Shown here: positions 31,986 through 42,500 of the stretch, in pieces
Layout: each line of letters begins with the position of its first letter
Numbering within the stretch: position 1 is the stretch's first letter
Assembly: GCA_951640165.1 (NCBI GenBank)
Contig: OX621250.1
Location: forward strand, 4,464,001 to 4,528,000
Direction of reading: 5' to 3'
DNA from: Pseudoips prasinana
Taxonomy: Eukaryota > Arthropoda > Insecta > Lepidoptera > Nolidae
Length of the DNA stretch: 64,000 bases
Made by a program: the position numbers and the translations under genes
Notes under the pieces: generated by a model
Database searches by the model: none
Seen by the model: the letters and a program-made list of their open reading frames with translations, nothing else
Told to the model about the DNA's origin: nothing

Positions 31986-34120
31986 AAATGCTACGAATTA
32001 TAGGCCTATCTCAATACTGCCAGCTTTAAGTAAAATATTTGAAAAGCTGATGCTCAGCCAAATGTTGTCGCACTTTAACGTGAATGAGATATTGCATAAC
32101 AAGCAGTTCAGGTTCACAAGGGGCCGCTCTACTCAGGATGCAGGTTGCACATTAATTAGGTAAATATTGGAGGCTTGGGAGGGATCACAGAATGCGCTGG
32201 GAGATTTCTGTGATCTCTCTAAGGCTTTCGATTGCGTTGATCATCGTACGCTCGTTGTTAAACTGAATTACTATGGAATATCTGGCACATCTCTTGATTT
32301 TGTGATGTCCTATTTGTCGGGGCGACAACAGATGGTTTCGATAGGCGGTGTTACTTCGGCACGTCATCCTGTGAAAATGGGGGTGCCCCAAGGATCTATA
32401 TTGGGCCCATTTTTATTTCTAGTTTATATAAATGATCTCCCTTATCTGGTAGAGAAAGTATCAGACATAGTTTTGTTCGCTGATGATACGTCGCTCATAT
32501 TTAAAGTAAATAGAAAGGATAAAGAGATCTTTATCCTTATATATATATAAAGCTGATATTATATATATAAAGCTGAGTGTTTTATTATGCTCAATAAGAT
32601 TATTGAGCATAATAAAACACTCAGCTTTATATCAGAATGGTTTTCGGCAAATAATCTCTTGTTAAATGCAGGGAAAACTAAATGCATCAGGTTCTTATTG
32701 CCGAATGTGACTCAAATTGTACCAACAGTTGCACTTAATGCGAAAATATTAGATTTAGTCCCATCGACCGTATTTTTAGGATTGACACTTGATTCAAAAT
32801 TGCAATGGGGTCCTCAGATTGAAAAGTTAGCAGGTAAATTAAGTTCGGCTTCCTATGCTGTCTGGAAAATAAGGCAATTGTCAGATGAACAAACTGCTAG
32901 ATTAGTGTATTTCGCGTACTTTCATAGCATTGTGTCGTATGGCATTCTGCTGTGGGGTTCGGCGGCTGACATAGGTACTATTTTTGTATTGCAGAAAAGA
33001 GCAGTCAGAGCCATTTATGGTTTAGGCAGTCGCGATTCTTTGCGAAATTTGTTTAAAGAAATAAATATACTTACTGTGCCATCGGAATATATATATATAT
33101 ATCAGTATATAATGTTTGTTAGAAAAAATATTCATAATTATAAAAAGAAAAATTAACTGCATAATATAAATACTAGGAATAAAAACAAACTAGCCATGCG
33201 AGGCTTTAGAGTAAGCAAAACTAATAAATCATTTTTAGGAAATTGTATTAGGTTTTATAACAAGCTTCCTACTCAAATTACTGATCTGCCTGACACAAGT
33301 TTTAAAACACATATTAAACGTATACTTATGGCTAGGGGTTATTACACCACTAAAGAGTACATCGATGACAAAGACGTCTGGCTCTCACTTCCTACCTGCA
33401 CATTGCTCGCTGGAGATCTTGTAGCCATATAGACATGAATGATCTGCTGTGTAAAGTTACGTGAACTATCTGTAAATGATTGCTATCATATACTTAATTT
33501 AAAATTATTGACTCTATCTCAAAATGAATAATGTTATTGTTTCGAAGTTTTTCTTCTGTATACCTAAATATAATCTAAAATAATAAGCATTCAGACAACC
33601 GATGGAGCATATATTGTGTTTGCCTACTAAATAATTACTCTAATTCGACCAAATCCCGTGTTCATGCCCGCTTGAGTATGTTTCGCCGGACCGTCTCAAC
33701 TGGGTCGTGTTGAAACCTGTAGTAGATGAACCCACTGAGTTTGTTTCGCTGGGTCTTCTCAGTTGGGGCGCATTGGATCCGGTGGTAGCATTAAAGCGCG
33801 ACCGTCGTTATTAACACAAGGTCCGTCATAATAATAATACCTTTAATATAGACAGAACCATTGACAATATGTAGTAAAAATATTAGACTTAAACTAGATA
33901 ATTAAACATAATCTCTTGACAATAACTTGATACGAGCTAGCTTAATATCATTTCTGTAATAAAATAAATTTTATAAATGTTTTCATACAAGATGTACCTA
34001 AACATCTATGTTACTAGAAATAATATCTAATGTATACAACTATATTACTACAAACATGTTCTGACTATTTACAAGCGCTTTTTTAAAGTCTACGTGAATA
34101 AAAACCTTTTATTTTTATTT
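31986..34120 (+). mobile_element. LINE-A right half: RT, C-terminus and 3' UTR
   Basis: The frame resumes at NYRPISILPALSKIFEKLML, then GRSTQDAGCTLIR, CDLSKAFDCVDHRTLVVKL, MGVPQGSILGPFLFLVYIND and IVLFADDTSLIF. RT is broken at about 32528 by an inverted duplication and resumes at 32601. The C-terminus (33196-33432) reads RGFRVSKTNKSFLGN...LAGDLVAI. The 3' UTR runs to AAAGTCTACGTGAATAAAAA and a TTTTA-type tail. The C-terminus and 3' UTR define the LINE-A family in this window. Confidence 0.87.
32569..32628. repeat. 28-bp perfect palindrome inside LINE-A RT
   Basis: The arms 32569-32596 and 32601-32628 are exact reverse complements around AGAT. The right arm is normal LINE sequence (compare 60486-60515). 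The left arm and a TATATATAAAGCTGA repeat before it are extra, so this is an inverted duplication that interrupts the RT frame. Confidence 0.85.
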
Positions 34121-34169
34121 TATTTAACGGACTACGGAATATTAAGTATAAGATTTTCATTGTTTGTTT

Positions 34170-34270
34170 TTCTGAAGTTCCTTATCGCGCGTTGTGAAAG
34201 GGGGCTAGACGGAAAAATTCTTACGAAAAGTTGTCACGACACTTTTTGCAGTGCGGCGTGCGCATGTTTC

Positions 34271-34328
<58 letters not shown>

Positions 34329-34480
34329 AGAAAGCAAGCCAGATATTTTCATTTCTATTTCGCATTGAACAGTGTGGTGTTGCGACGATTATTTTTGTTG
34401 AGTGTAGGTAATGTACATAATAAATAATAAGAAATAACTTCGTTCCATCCGGGTGTCCCTTGACACCTCTCAAGTTTTTA
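34170..34480 (+). repeat. Dispersed repeat R3 with a (CT)n tract
   Basis: It has GTTCCTTATCGCGCGTTGTG, AGTTGTCACGACACTTTTTG, a (TC)n run at about 34277-34324, CAAGCCAGATATTTTC and CTTCGTTCCATCCGGGTGTC. The collinear second copy at 48200-48500 has a much shorter (CT)n. Confidence 0.7.
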
Positions 34481-34652
34481 TTGTATAATTTCGTTGTTAT
34501 GTCCGTTCTGGTAATGAATAAATGATATTTTCTTTCTTTCTTTCTTTCACTATCTGTCTCAGTCCCACGCGCGGGCGATGAATAATCGTCAATTGCCTCG
34601 TTTCGGATCAGAAAGCAGTATGTTCGTTGACTACATTATGCTGTGTGGCTGA

Positions 34653-34912
34653 CGGTATAAAATATCGCCACCCCATCTCATCCCGTGGGGGCCGTAGAAG
34701 TCGTCCCGAGGGAATATCTACCATAGAGCGGACAGCAGCGTCTCTCTCAGTACTATAACCATCTTACTGCGATCGCCAACCCGTCTGCCAGGCGTGGCGA
34801 TTATGGCATATCCCTCCAAACATTGGGTCCATTGTAGAAATCTTTTGGGGAGGCCTTTGTCCAGCTGTGGACGTCATTGGGCTGACATGATGATGATGAT
34901 GTTAGTTAAACT
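34653..34912 (+). repeat. SINE-B, full copy with (ATG)n tail
   Basis: The 5' part has CCCATCTCATCCCGTGGGGG and CGATCGCCAACCCGTCTGCC. The 3' part is GGCCTTTGTCCAGCTGTGGA...GGGCTGACATGATGATGATG. The 3' end closely matches the end of the RTE copies at 12170-12209 and 30776-30820, so this SINE probably uses the RTE machinery. Confidence 0.7.
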
Positions 34913-34984
34913 AAAATATTTATGTATGATTACGAGTACATCAGATCTTCGTTCTTAAAACAAATTTTATAAGTAAAGAGGTTA

Positions 34985-35600
34985 ATACTTGATTTGCACG
35001 TAAGTTATGGGTTCGATTCCCACCCAGGACAGATTTATGTGCATGAAAATGTCGGAGTGAGCCGGGGTATTATTATCTACAACATGTAACGTAATTAACG
35101 CACACCCTCATACACCCTAATTAGAATATTATGTTGTAATCATAATACATACACTGAATTTTTAATTTAAGATGTATATGCATTGTTATTTACTAAATTA
35201 GTTCCTTGGAATAAAGTATATTTTTCTTTATTTTGTATTGAATGATTGAATTTTTATGAATACCAATAAAACTGCGATTTTAAAAGTATTATAACTTGAC
35301 TTACGGTCCATTTCAATTTGTTTTAACTGTACAGGGTTAATATGACAATAATTTCTGTAGTTTTAATTATTCTGGAACAAAAAATTAACTATATTAAAAA
35401 TGATATAAATCGATTCAGTAAACGATTCTGAACAAACTATTTTCAGGTTGTGCGTTAATTAAGTTACATGTTGTATATAAGTATGTATTTACAGGAGAAA
35501 AATTGTATATGTAGTATATAAGTTATCTGGTTTCCATAGTACAAGCTCTGCTTAATTTGGGATCAAATATGTGAATAATGTGCTAAGACATTATATACTT
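34985..35600 (+). repeat. SINE-D split by a TA-flanked MITE
   Basis: The head has ATGGGTTCGATTCCCACCCA. The body stops at about 35077 and resumes at 35474 with TATAAGTATGTATTTACAGG and GGTTTCCATAGTACAAGCTC. Confidence 0.7.
35080..35473. mobile_element. 394-bp MITE with ~27-bp terminal inverted repeats
   Basis: The left end CAACATGTAACGTAATTAAC and the right end (reverse complement CAACATGTAACTTAATTAAC) differ at one base. TA flanks both sides (35078-35079 and 35474-35475). The interior is AT-rich and noncoding. A TA duplication suggests a Tc1/mariner-like mobiliser. Confidence 0.78.
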
Positions 35601-36082
35601 ATCGGTTACATTGTATGTCATGTATCAAATAGCAATGTTATTTTAAAGTTTATCATGCCCTAAATAGGTTAAATAAGATACGCTTCTTGCAAAGATAAAC
35701 TGATTTCGCCATTACGAAATATTCAACTCATTTTCAATGGTGCGTCGAAAGTTTATCAGTTCTATAGATAGGTTAGATAAACGATATTAGTTTGTCAATT
35801 ACCTCGCGGGTCTAGCCGTGGTGTATTCAATCGCGAATTATGATGTCCAGAGTTCAACCTCACCACGTCTGGCAGACGTGTTGGCGATAGCAGTATCATA
35901 CATACATCTATGACCATCTTATTGATGGTCATAGTACACAGAGGGGGGCAGCTCGGGTTGACTTCTATGACCACTAAGGGGTGGAATGGTGTGGCGTATT
36001 ATTTTTACGGGCGTTAGGATGGTACAAATTGCATATCGGCTTGATTAGACTGATAATTACCCAAATTAATGCTAGATATTAT
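35601..36082. other. Mixed noncoding sequence
   Basis: Near 35800-35860 is a SINE-A-like head (AATTACCTCGCGGGTCTAGC). At about 36000-36080 is one diverged arm of the foldback element at 5890 (GGTACAAATTGCATATCGGC, GACTGATAATTACCC). The rest is unassigned. Confidence 0.4.
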
Positions 36083-36390
36083 TTTTGTTTTTTTTTAATA
36101 TCAGAGGGCGACAAACGAGCAAGTGGGTCACCTGATGGTAAGTGTTCACCGCCGCCCATGTACACTCGCAAAACCAGAGGAGTCGCGGGTGCTTTGCCGG
36201 CTATTAAGAGTCAGCAAACAAGTTTTGCTGACCCTTCACCCCACCCCAATGAGCTCTGGCGACCTTACTCACACGCAGAAACACAACATTAAAATTGGTA
36301 TGATATGTTATTATTAAGGAATGTCTTCTGCAAGGTGGAAGTATTTCCCCAGTCGGGCTGCTCTTTGCGAATTAACGCTGTGCCCTGTTT
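36083..36390 (+). repeat. Dispersed repeat R2, third copy
   Basis: It is collinear with 20957-21262, from GAGGGCGACAAACGAGCAAG through CCCAATGAGCTCTGGCGACC to CCCCAGTCGGGCTGCTC. Confidence 0.7.
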
Positions 36391-36410
36391 CAATATTAAC
36401 ACCTGATTAG

Positions 36411-36960
36411 ATTACTTCACATCATAAGCCTGAGATCGTCCACTGCTGGTCATATGCCCACTACAAAGACGGTCACCATAGCCTAGTTGGTAGTGCTCCT
36501 GCCTACGAAGCTGGTGGTCCTGGGTTCGAATCCCGGTAAGTGCAAATATTTGTGAGATGAGCACGAATATTTGTATCTGAGTCCTGGATGTTTCCTATGT
36601 ATATAAGTATTTATCTATCTATATAAGTATGTATATCGTCGCCTGGTACCCATAGTACAAGCTTTGCTTAGTTTGGTGCTAGGATGATCTGTGTGACATT
36701 GTCCCCAGATATTATATATATATAAGGGTTTCTATAACGTTGCCATTTGGAGGGATTTAACTTAGACACCGCTTTTGGCAAGCGAGTAGGCGACCGCAGG
36801 TAAGTGGTAGTTAGTACAAGGCGCTGCTGCCGTAGCTAGTACGTAAGTAGTACTGCTGCCTGACTACCTGCTATATCCTTTTAAGGCCTTTTACGAGACC
36901 CACGGGATGACATGTAATGGCCCTGTTGCTCTTTCTACGCCGGAAATCACACGGCTACTT
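36411..36960 (-). repeat. SINE-B relative split by SINE-C
   Basis: On the + strand the left part is CATCATAAGCCTGAGATCGT and CCACTGCTGG. The right part (from about 36726) matches 61850-62060 (GCCATTTGGAGGG, CGACCGCAG, CCTTTTACGA, GCCCACGGGATG). SINE-C sits between the parts. Confidence 0.6.
36466..36725 (+). repeat. SINE-C (tRNA-derived)
   Basis: The tRNA-like head has an A box (TAGCCTAGTTGGTAGTGCTC) and a B box (GGTTCGAATCCCGG). The tail contains GGTACCCATAGTACAAGCTT. Two other copies lie at 51283 and 61485. Confidence 0.78.
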
Positions 36961-37820
36961 ATGAAATGAAATGAAAAAATGTTTATTTTTGACAAAAAAG
37001 GAAATCTTACCATACATAGCTAAATTAATATAATAAATTTGGTTGTCAAAAAGGCCCCTATCTCAGCATTAGCTACGGCGACACAGGTGTATTACTGCAG
37101 CGCTGATCTTCCGATAGAGGCTGATATAAGCCACAATGGCTTAGTAAATTAAATAGAAAGTAAAATAAATATACACATAAAACAAATTAAATATTAAAAA
37201 TTTAACTTAAAATTAATACATAACAAAGCAAAAAATAAATAAATAATTTAAAACATATTATAAAATTAAGGATAGGCAACTAAAATAATCTTATAATCTA
37301 AATAAAAATAATTCACTGATAACATTACACTACTTAACACTAAGAACGAACGATAGAACCTATAATTATCAAATTTAACTTTTTTGTTGTGATAGTAAAT
37401 ATTTTTTATAGCGCATACCGAAAGAGTTGACAGATTTCAAAGTATGAAAAAGTGGCGGCAGATCATTACAAATTTTACTAGCAGCGTATCGGAAACTACC
37501 ACGGAGTGCAGCAGTCCTGTGGGTTTGTGTACACGTATGGCAGGAGGAGGCCCTTGTTTTATAAGTATTATGTTCTCGTGAACAGAACAACTTCTCGTAT
37601 AGGTATGTGAGACGCCCATTCGTTACTACACCAAACAGTAGGGACGCCAGATGAAGCTTTCTGCGTAAAGCCATTTTCATCATTATGTTAATTAAACCAC
37701 ATTAGCAACCACGCATCAAGCTCCACCTCGCTGATCGATTATCGTCCGGTAAAAACCAACGGGCTATCGCCTCAAATGGCTTTTTGTAGTTGCAATCGGT
37801 GTTTTAGACGTTAAGGGGCC
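36961..37820 (-). mobile_element. LINE-C, 5'-truncated Jockey-like 3' end
   Basis: The - strand frame 37683-37375 encodes an RT C-terminal region (LRRKLHLASLLFGVVTNG, YLYEKLFCSREHNT, HRTAALRGSFRYAASKICND, TLKSVNSFGMRYKKYLL). Further upstream pieces (about 37820-37690) carry stops. The 3' UTR includes TATCTCAGCATTAGCTACGG and reaches an A-rich end at about 36965. It is dead. Confidence 0.72.
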
Positions 37821-38440
37821 TCCATTTATTGCTTCCTTCCTGAATAACTCCTCATCTACACGATTTTTCACTTAAGAGGAATAGACCCGAGTGAGATAAA
37901 ACAGAAATTTCTTTCAGTTGTGTATTTATTTTTATTCTTTCGTGGTTAAAGTCCTCCCTTTTCTGTGATGTCTTATAGGATTTAAAAAGTTTCCAAGGAA
38001 AATAATACACTTTTACAATAGAGTCTGCGCCATTTCCGAGAGTGTTGGTATAAAGAAATTTCGACGGTCGCTTTTACGATTCCTTCAAAATATGAGGGTG
38101 TGACTCAGCTAGTAGTGAATCTACTTCTAATCCAAAGGTTGCAGGTTCGATTCTCGAATAACAAATATTTGTGTTCATAAAGATGTCTATTTGTGGGGGT
38201 GTTTTCTATATTATATTGCTGGTAAAGTTACTTATGCCCTACTTATTGAATGGGCAGCGGTTACCCTATTGTCAGAGTTGATCAAGCCGCCCATTAGGCC
38301 TCTGAAATGGCTTAACGACTGTTGCGTAATGGCTACAACCGGGACCGACAACTTAACGTGCCCTCCGAAGCACCGAGCGAGACGCTCAGAACTTTTTTTT
38401 AAATATACCACTTTAGCAGTCCACGCCGTTAAAAACATAT
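37821..38440. other. No feature seen
   Basis: Noncoding sequence apart from a SINE-like head near 38110-38160 (TTGCAGGTTCGATTCTCG). No host exon is recognised. Confidence 0.35.
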
Positions 38441-38454
38441 GGCCATGACAGCTC

Positions 38455-38665
38455 AAACATTTACAGTTGGCGTGGTTGGAAAATGCTTGCTTTGACACCG
38501 GAGGTTGTGGGTTTGATTCCCACCCAGGACGGGTGAGAAAAATAACGTAGTATATGTGGTAATATATTAGTTGTATGGTTTCCACAGTACAAGCTTAGTG
38601 TTTAGTGCTTAGTTTGGGAACAGATGGCCGTGTGTAAATAATGTCACAGGATATTGGTAAAAAAA
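38455..38665 (+). repeat. SINE-D, near full copy
   Basis: The head has GTGGTTGGAAAATGCTTGCT and GTGGGTTTGATTCCCACCCA. The tail has ATGGTTTCCACAGTACAAGC and AATAATGTCACAGGATATTG. A second degraded tail follows at 38680-38765. Confidence 0.7.
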
Positions 38666-38821
38666 AAAAGTGTTTATCTCCGTTGTCTAGTATCCATAGT
38701 ACAAGCTGTGCTAAGTTTGGGCTAGGTAACCCATATCCCGGATATTTATTTATTCATTATTAAAGTCCCGGATTCAGGATGGCCCCGGATGCAGCTATCT
38801 CGTTTGCGTATTCCGATCTTA

Positions 38822-39134
38822 TCTATACATATAATAAATACGTAGGAAAGTCAAAACTGTTCATCGAATATTTTTTTAAAAGGATACTTGGGTCGTGATC
38901 TATAATCGATATCGGAGCCAAAAATATAGTTTATAGAATTTTTGTCTGTTTGTCTGTATGTATGTCCGGGCTAAACACAAAAAGTACTACATGGATTTAC
39001 TTCAAATGTTGCATGAATATTACTAAGAGGTCGGGTCAACATATAGGCTACATATTATCACGCTATCACCTACGGGGGAGGGGCTGTGCTAATTTATAAA
39101 ATTTAACGCGGGTAAAACCGCGGGTCACAGCTAG
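38822..39134 (+). mobile_element. Non-autonomous Helitron
   Basis: It starts TCTATACATATAATAAATAC, ends with a hairpin (CGCGGGTAAAACCGCGG) and CACAGCTAG, and is inserted between A and T. This is the clearest full copy of subfamily 1. Confidence 0.85.
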
Positions 39135-39364
39135 TACAATATTTATAGATATTGGAAGAATAAACCAACAATATGTTTGGTAGCGATGGATAGCAGAATT
39201 TGTCAAAAACTTATACTAAAATGTTTTTGTAGCTTATTCATTCTAATGAATGGTATATACAACCCAATAGCAATGTCTTTATCTCCACAGATATCACAAA
39301 ACATTACCAATATCAAATAAGATGAGAGAAGTATTTCCTTTTATCTATATTATCATTGATATCT

Positions 39365-39394
39365 TATAAGAAGTCATTCGACAAATGATTCAGT
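39365..39394 (+). promoter_or_regulatory. Core promoter of the MBF2-like gene
   Basis: TATAAG at 39365-39370 and an arthropod-type initiator TCAGTA starting at 39390 are 27 bases apart (T of TATA to A of the initiator). This predicts a 37-base 5' UTR before the ATG at 39429. No transcript evidence is available. Confidence 0.6.
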
Positions 39395-39428
39395 AGCCAG
39401 ATATTTAGTAAGGGAGTGGTTTGACAAA

Positions 39429-39531
39429 ATGATGCGGAGTTGGTTATTTTTGTCACTTACAGTGGGTGTAGTGTGGTGCTACCCTTATTATTTTGAAACC
39501 AAGAATTTTAAAGTTGGAATTGAATATGACC
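39429..39531 (+). CDS. Exon 1 of the MBF2-like gene (residues 1-34)
   Basis: Two tandem ATGs start the signal peptide. The exon ends at GAATATGACC before GTAAGT, phase 1. The start is placed by the signal sequence and the promoter at 39365. Confidence 0.78.
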
Positions 39532-42500
39532 GTAAGTTGTTTTAGAATTTTTCTGTTTATTGTAATGGTTTCTGTTCACTGTCCCCGAGGGGCTACCACT
39601 TAATTCGCCGGAAATCGTGACAGTGACCGGCGTTCATATAGTTGAAGCCGATGAAGGTTAAATCGGCTTTAACGTTGAAAATCGATTCGAGAACATTTAT
39701 GACGTCACATGTGCTCATGGAAGCCGATTGAACGAATGATTTGGTCTATTTTAACATTAATCTAATGAACGCCGATCACTATCCCGATTATCAGCGACTT
39801 AGCCGGTAGCCCCCTAGGGGCTACCACTTGATTCACCGGTCATCGTGATCGTGATCGGCGTTCAAATAAATAAAGGTTAAAAATGATTTAATCAATGGTT
39901 ACATCGGCTTCCATGAGCACATGTGACGTCATAAATGGTCCGGAAACGATTTTCAATGTCGAAGCCGATTTAACGATTGATAAAGTCATTTTTAATTTGT
40001 TCGGCGACTTAGCCGGTAGAGCCCCTGATCGACTGTCTCGTTGGTCTCGGACCGGGTTGGAAGGGTCGCTGTTGGGCCCAAGTGAAATTGGGGTTTTGCT
40101 AAGTAAAGACACACCGAGTGTGGAAGTTGGCGATGTCATTCGCCCTTGCTTCGGAGAGCACGTTAATATATGACTTTCCTGCGCCTGATCTCTTGCCGGT
40201 CGTTTCGGAGACGGCCTATTAGATTATGAGAGTGTATACAGATTACACCCGTTTTTGTACACAATCACATTATAAAGGCGAAAGTTTGTGAGTGTGTGAC
40301 TGTGTGAGTGTATATGTTTGTTACTTCTTCACGTCTAAACGGCTGGAGGGATTTTAATAAAATTTGGTATGGAGTTAGCTGATACCCTGGATTAACACAT
40401 AGGCTATAATTTATAAAGTTTAACGTGGGTAAAACCGTGCGGCACAGCTAGTATATTATAAAATCATCACGGACCGGTTGACGTGGTTGGGAAATACTTG
40501 ATTTCACGCTACAGGTCCAGACAATTAGAGGCCAGGACAGATATTTGTGTGCATGAACATGTCTGTTTGTCCTCTTGTGTCAGTTATCTGGTTTCCATAG
40601 TACAAGCTCTGCTAAGTTTGGTAGAGATGAGTTTGGTGAGACCAGAAGTAGCTTTTTTTAAAACAAATTTTAATACAACTTACGACAACAATAATCACAA
40701 AAATATTAACAGACAAATAATTTTAATTCCAACAAAGAAAACGAACAAAAGAAGTAAAATCACTCGCACTACACTGGCTAACAATTATAAACAAAGACTA
40801 TACGAATCGATCCGCAATCGGACAGAGTAACAGCCTCGACAACTGTGGGACGCAAAAGAGAGCGATGCCGGCGAGGCATCGCCTTTTTATAAAAAATCCC
40901 CACTACTGTCGTGTTTTCTCTTCTACACGGCCCTTTCTGACAGGAGGCCGCCCACGGGCTCCATCTTTTAACTCTGGCAATCAGTCTTCAGGCTTGGCAA
41001 CGACATCCTCGAACTTTCAGCAACACGTGATGCGGACGTGCTGGGTTGTGGCTCATCAATTTCATCGGACATCTCGACTCCTGAAGGCTGGGTGACACTC
41101 TGAGTGGTAGACCCCTAGGTCTCATTCTCAGACTCTGTAATGAAACAAAACTACAGCACAAAAACATGTCCATAAATGATAAGAGATAGCTTCAAAACAT
41201 AATCTTTGTGTCGCACCAAAATCAAACAACAATTCGACACATATGTAGGCTTAGCACACCTAACTCAGCCTAACCACAAGAGTATAAAATAAACTGATAT
41301 CTGTACATTCACTCGGGGCAGTTCCCGTCGGGGGAGTGCCCCCTCACGACTCGCTAGAGATTTACGCGCACTTACGTGAGACATAACTTTGCGTGTGTTA
41401 ATCAGTTCCAGATAAAAGCGTATTTCAACCCAAATTATCAATAAAACACAGTCAATATTTAGCACAAACACATCTCACACCACGTCTCGTCAGCGGCCAA
41501 CCCGTGGCATGACCCTACGTATAACGCACAGCACCACGTCTCGTCAGCGGCCAACCCGTGGCATGACCCTACGTGTAACACACAGCACCACGTCTCGTCA
41601 GCGGCCAACCCGTGGCATGACCCTACGTGTAACACACAGCACCAGGACCACACGTCCGAGCATAAAGGAAGGGACACAAAACCACACCAGGCATGTCCCA
41701 TATACTAGGATCGCATGCCTGAGCGCACTCCAAGACAGCATCCAATAACATGAAACACTACCTTACTTGAAGTGTATCCGTCAGCCAGGATAGCATATCT
41801 GAGTACAAGGACCTCCAAGACAGAGACTATCCCAACCGCAAGATAGAACTTCCCTTAATGTGTTTGCCCTTTGCGAAAAACACTTTGCACAAATAGAGAA
41901 TCATTTAATCAATTTGTAATTCCCAAAACAACACACAATGCTCGGCACACAAGCATGTCCACAAAAACTTTACAAAATTAGTTTAAGCAAAATATCAAAG
42001 TGCCTAAATAATTAAAGTCACGCACCATGGAAAGTGACTTCACACACATCGGGAGTCCACTCACCACGCCACGGGATCATGTACTTAACTGCGTTTAAGC
42101 TCCCATAGCAGCCGGACACGCGCACAGGCGCACGCCCGCCAGACCAGGCGCCTCAGGGCCCCAGCCCCGAAGGTAGCCACCGGGTCACGCCGACAGCCTG
42201 CTCCAAACAGCAAGTGACACACTCGCCTTTTCTCTCCAACACCACTCGCTTGACAAACTTTGCCACGCAAGCCATGTACTGGCCCATTTGCCATAACTGC
42301 CACGAATATCTGGGTCCCTGTGGACTAAGAGAATTTAATTACAAAGAGAACATCACCAAACGTGTACTCTTTTAATTAGCCTTATTCAAAATAAAGGCGA
42401 CAGTTTTTTTTTTCTCATTCACGTTTTTATGCGTAACAATTATACAAAACGTATTTCTACGTAAAAACCTGAAATACTCAACATAGGTCCCTTCATGTAA

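Noticed and set aside
34234..34473. Frame encoding an Arg-Glu repeat
   Set aside because: It is a translation of the (CT)n tract in repeat R3.
41459..41701. 80-residue frame with an 18-residue cysteine/histidine-containing repeat on the - strand
   Set aside because: It arises because the 54-bp tandem repeat is divisible by three. No signal peptide, splice or codon evidence supports translation.
42085..42303. GC-rich 72-residue - strand frame inside the LTR element
   Set aside because: No domain, no convincing splice sites, and composition bias alone explains the open frame.
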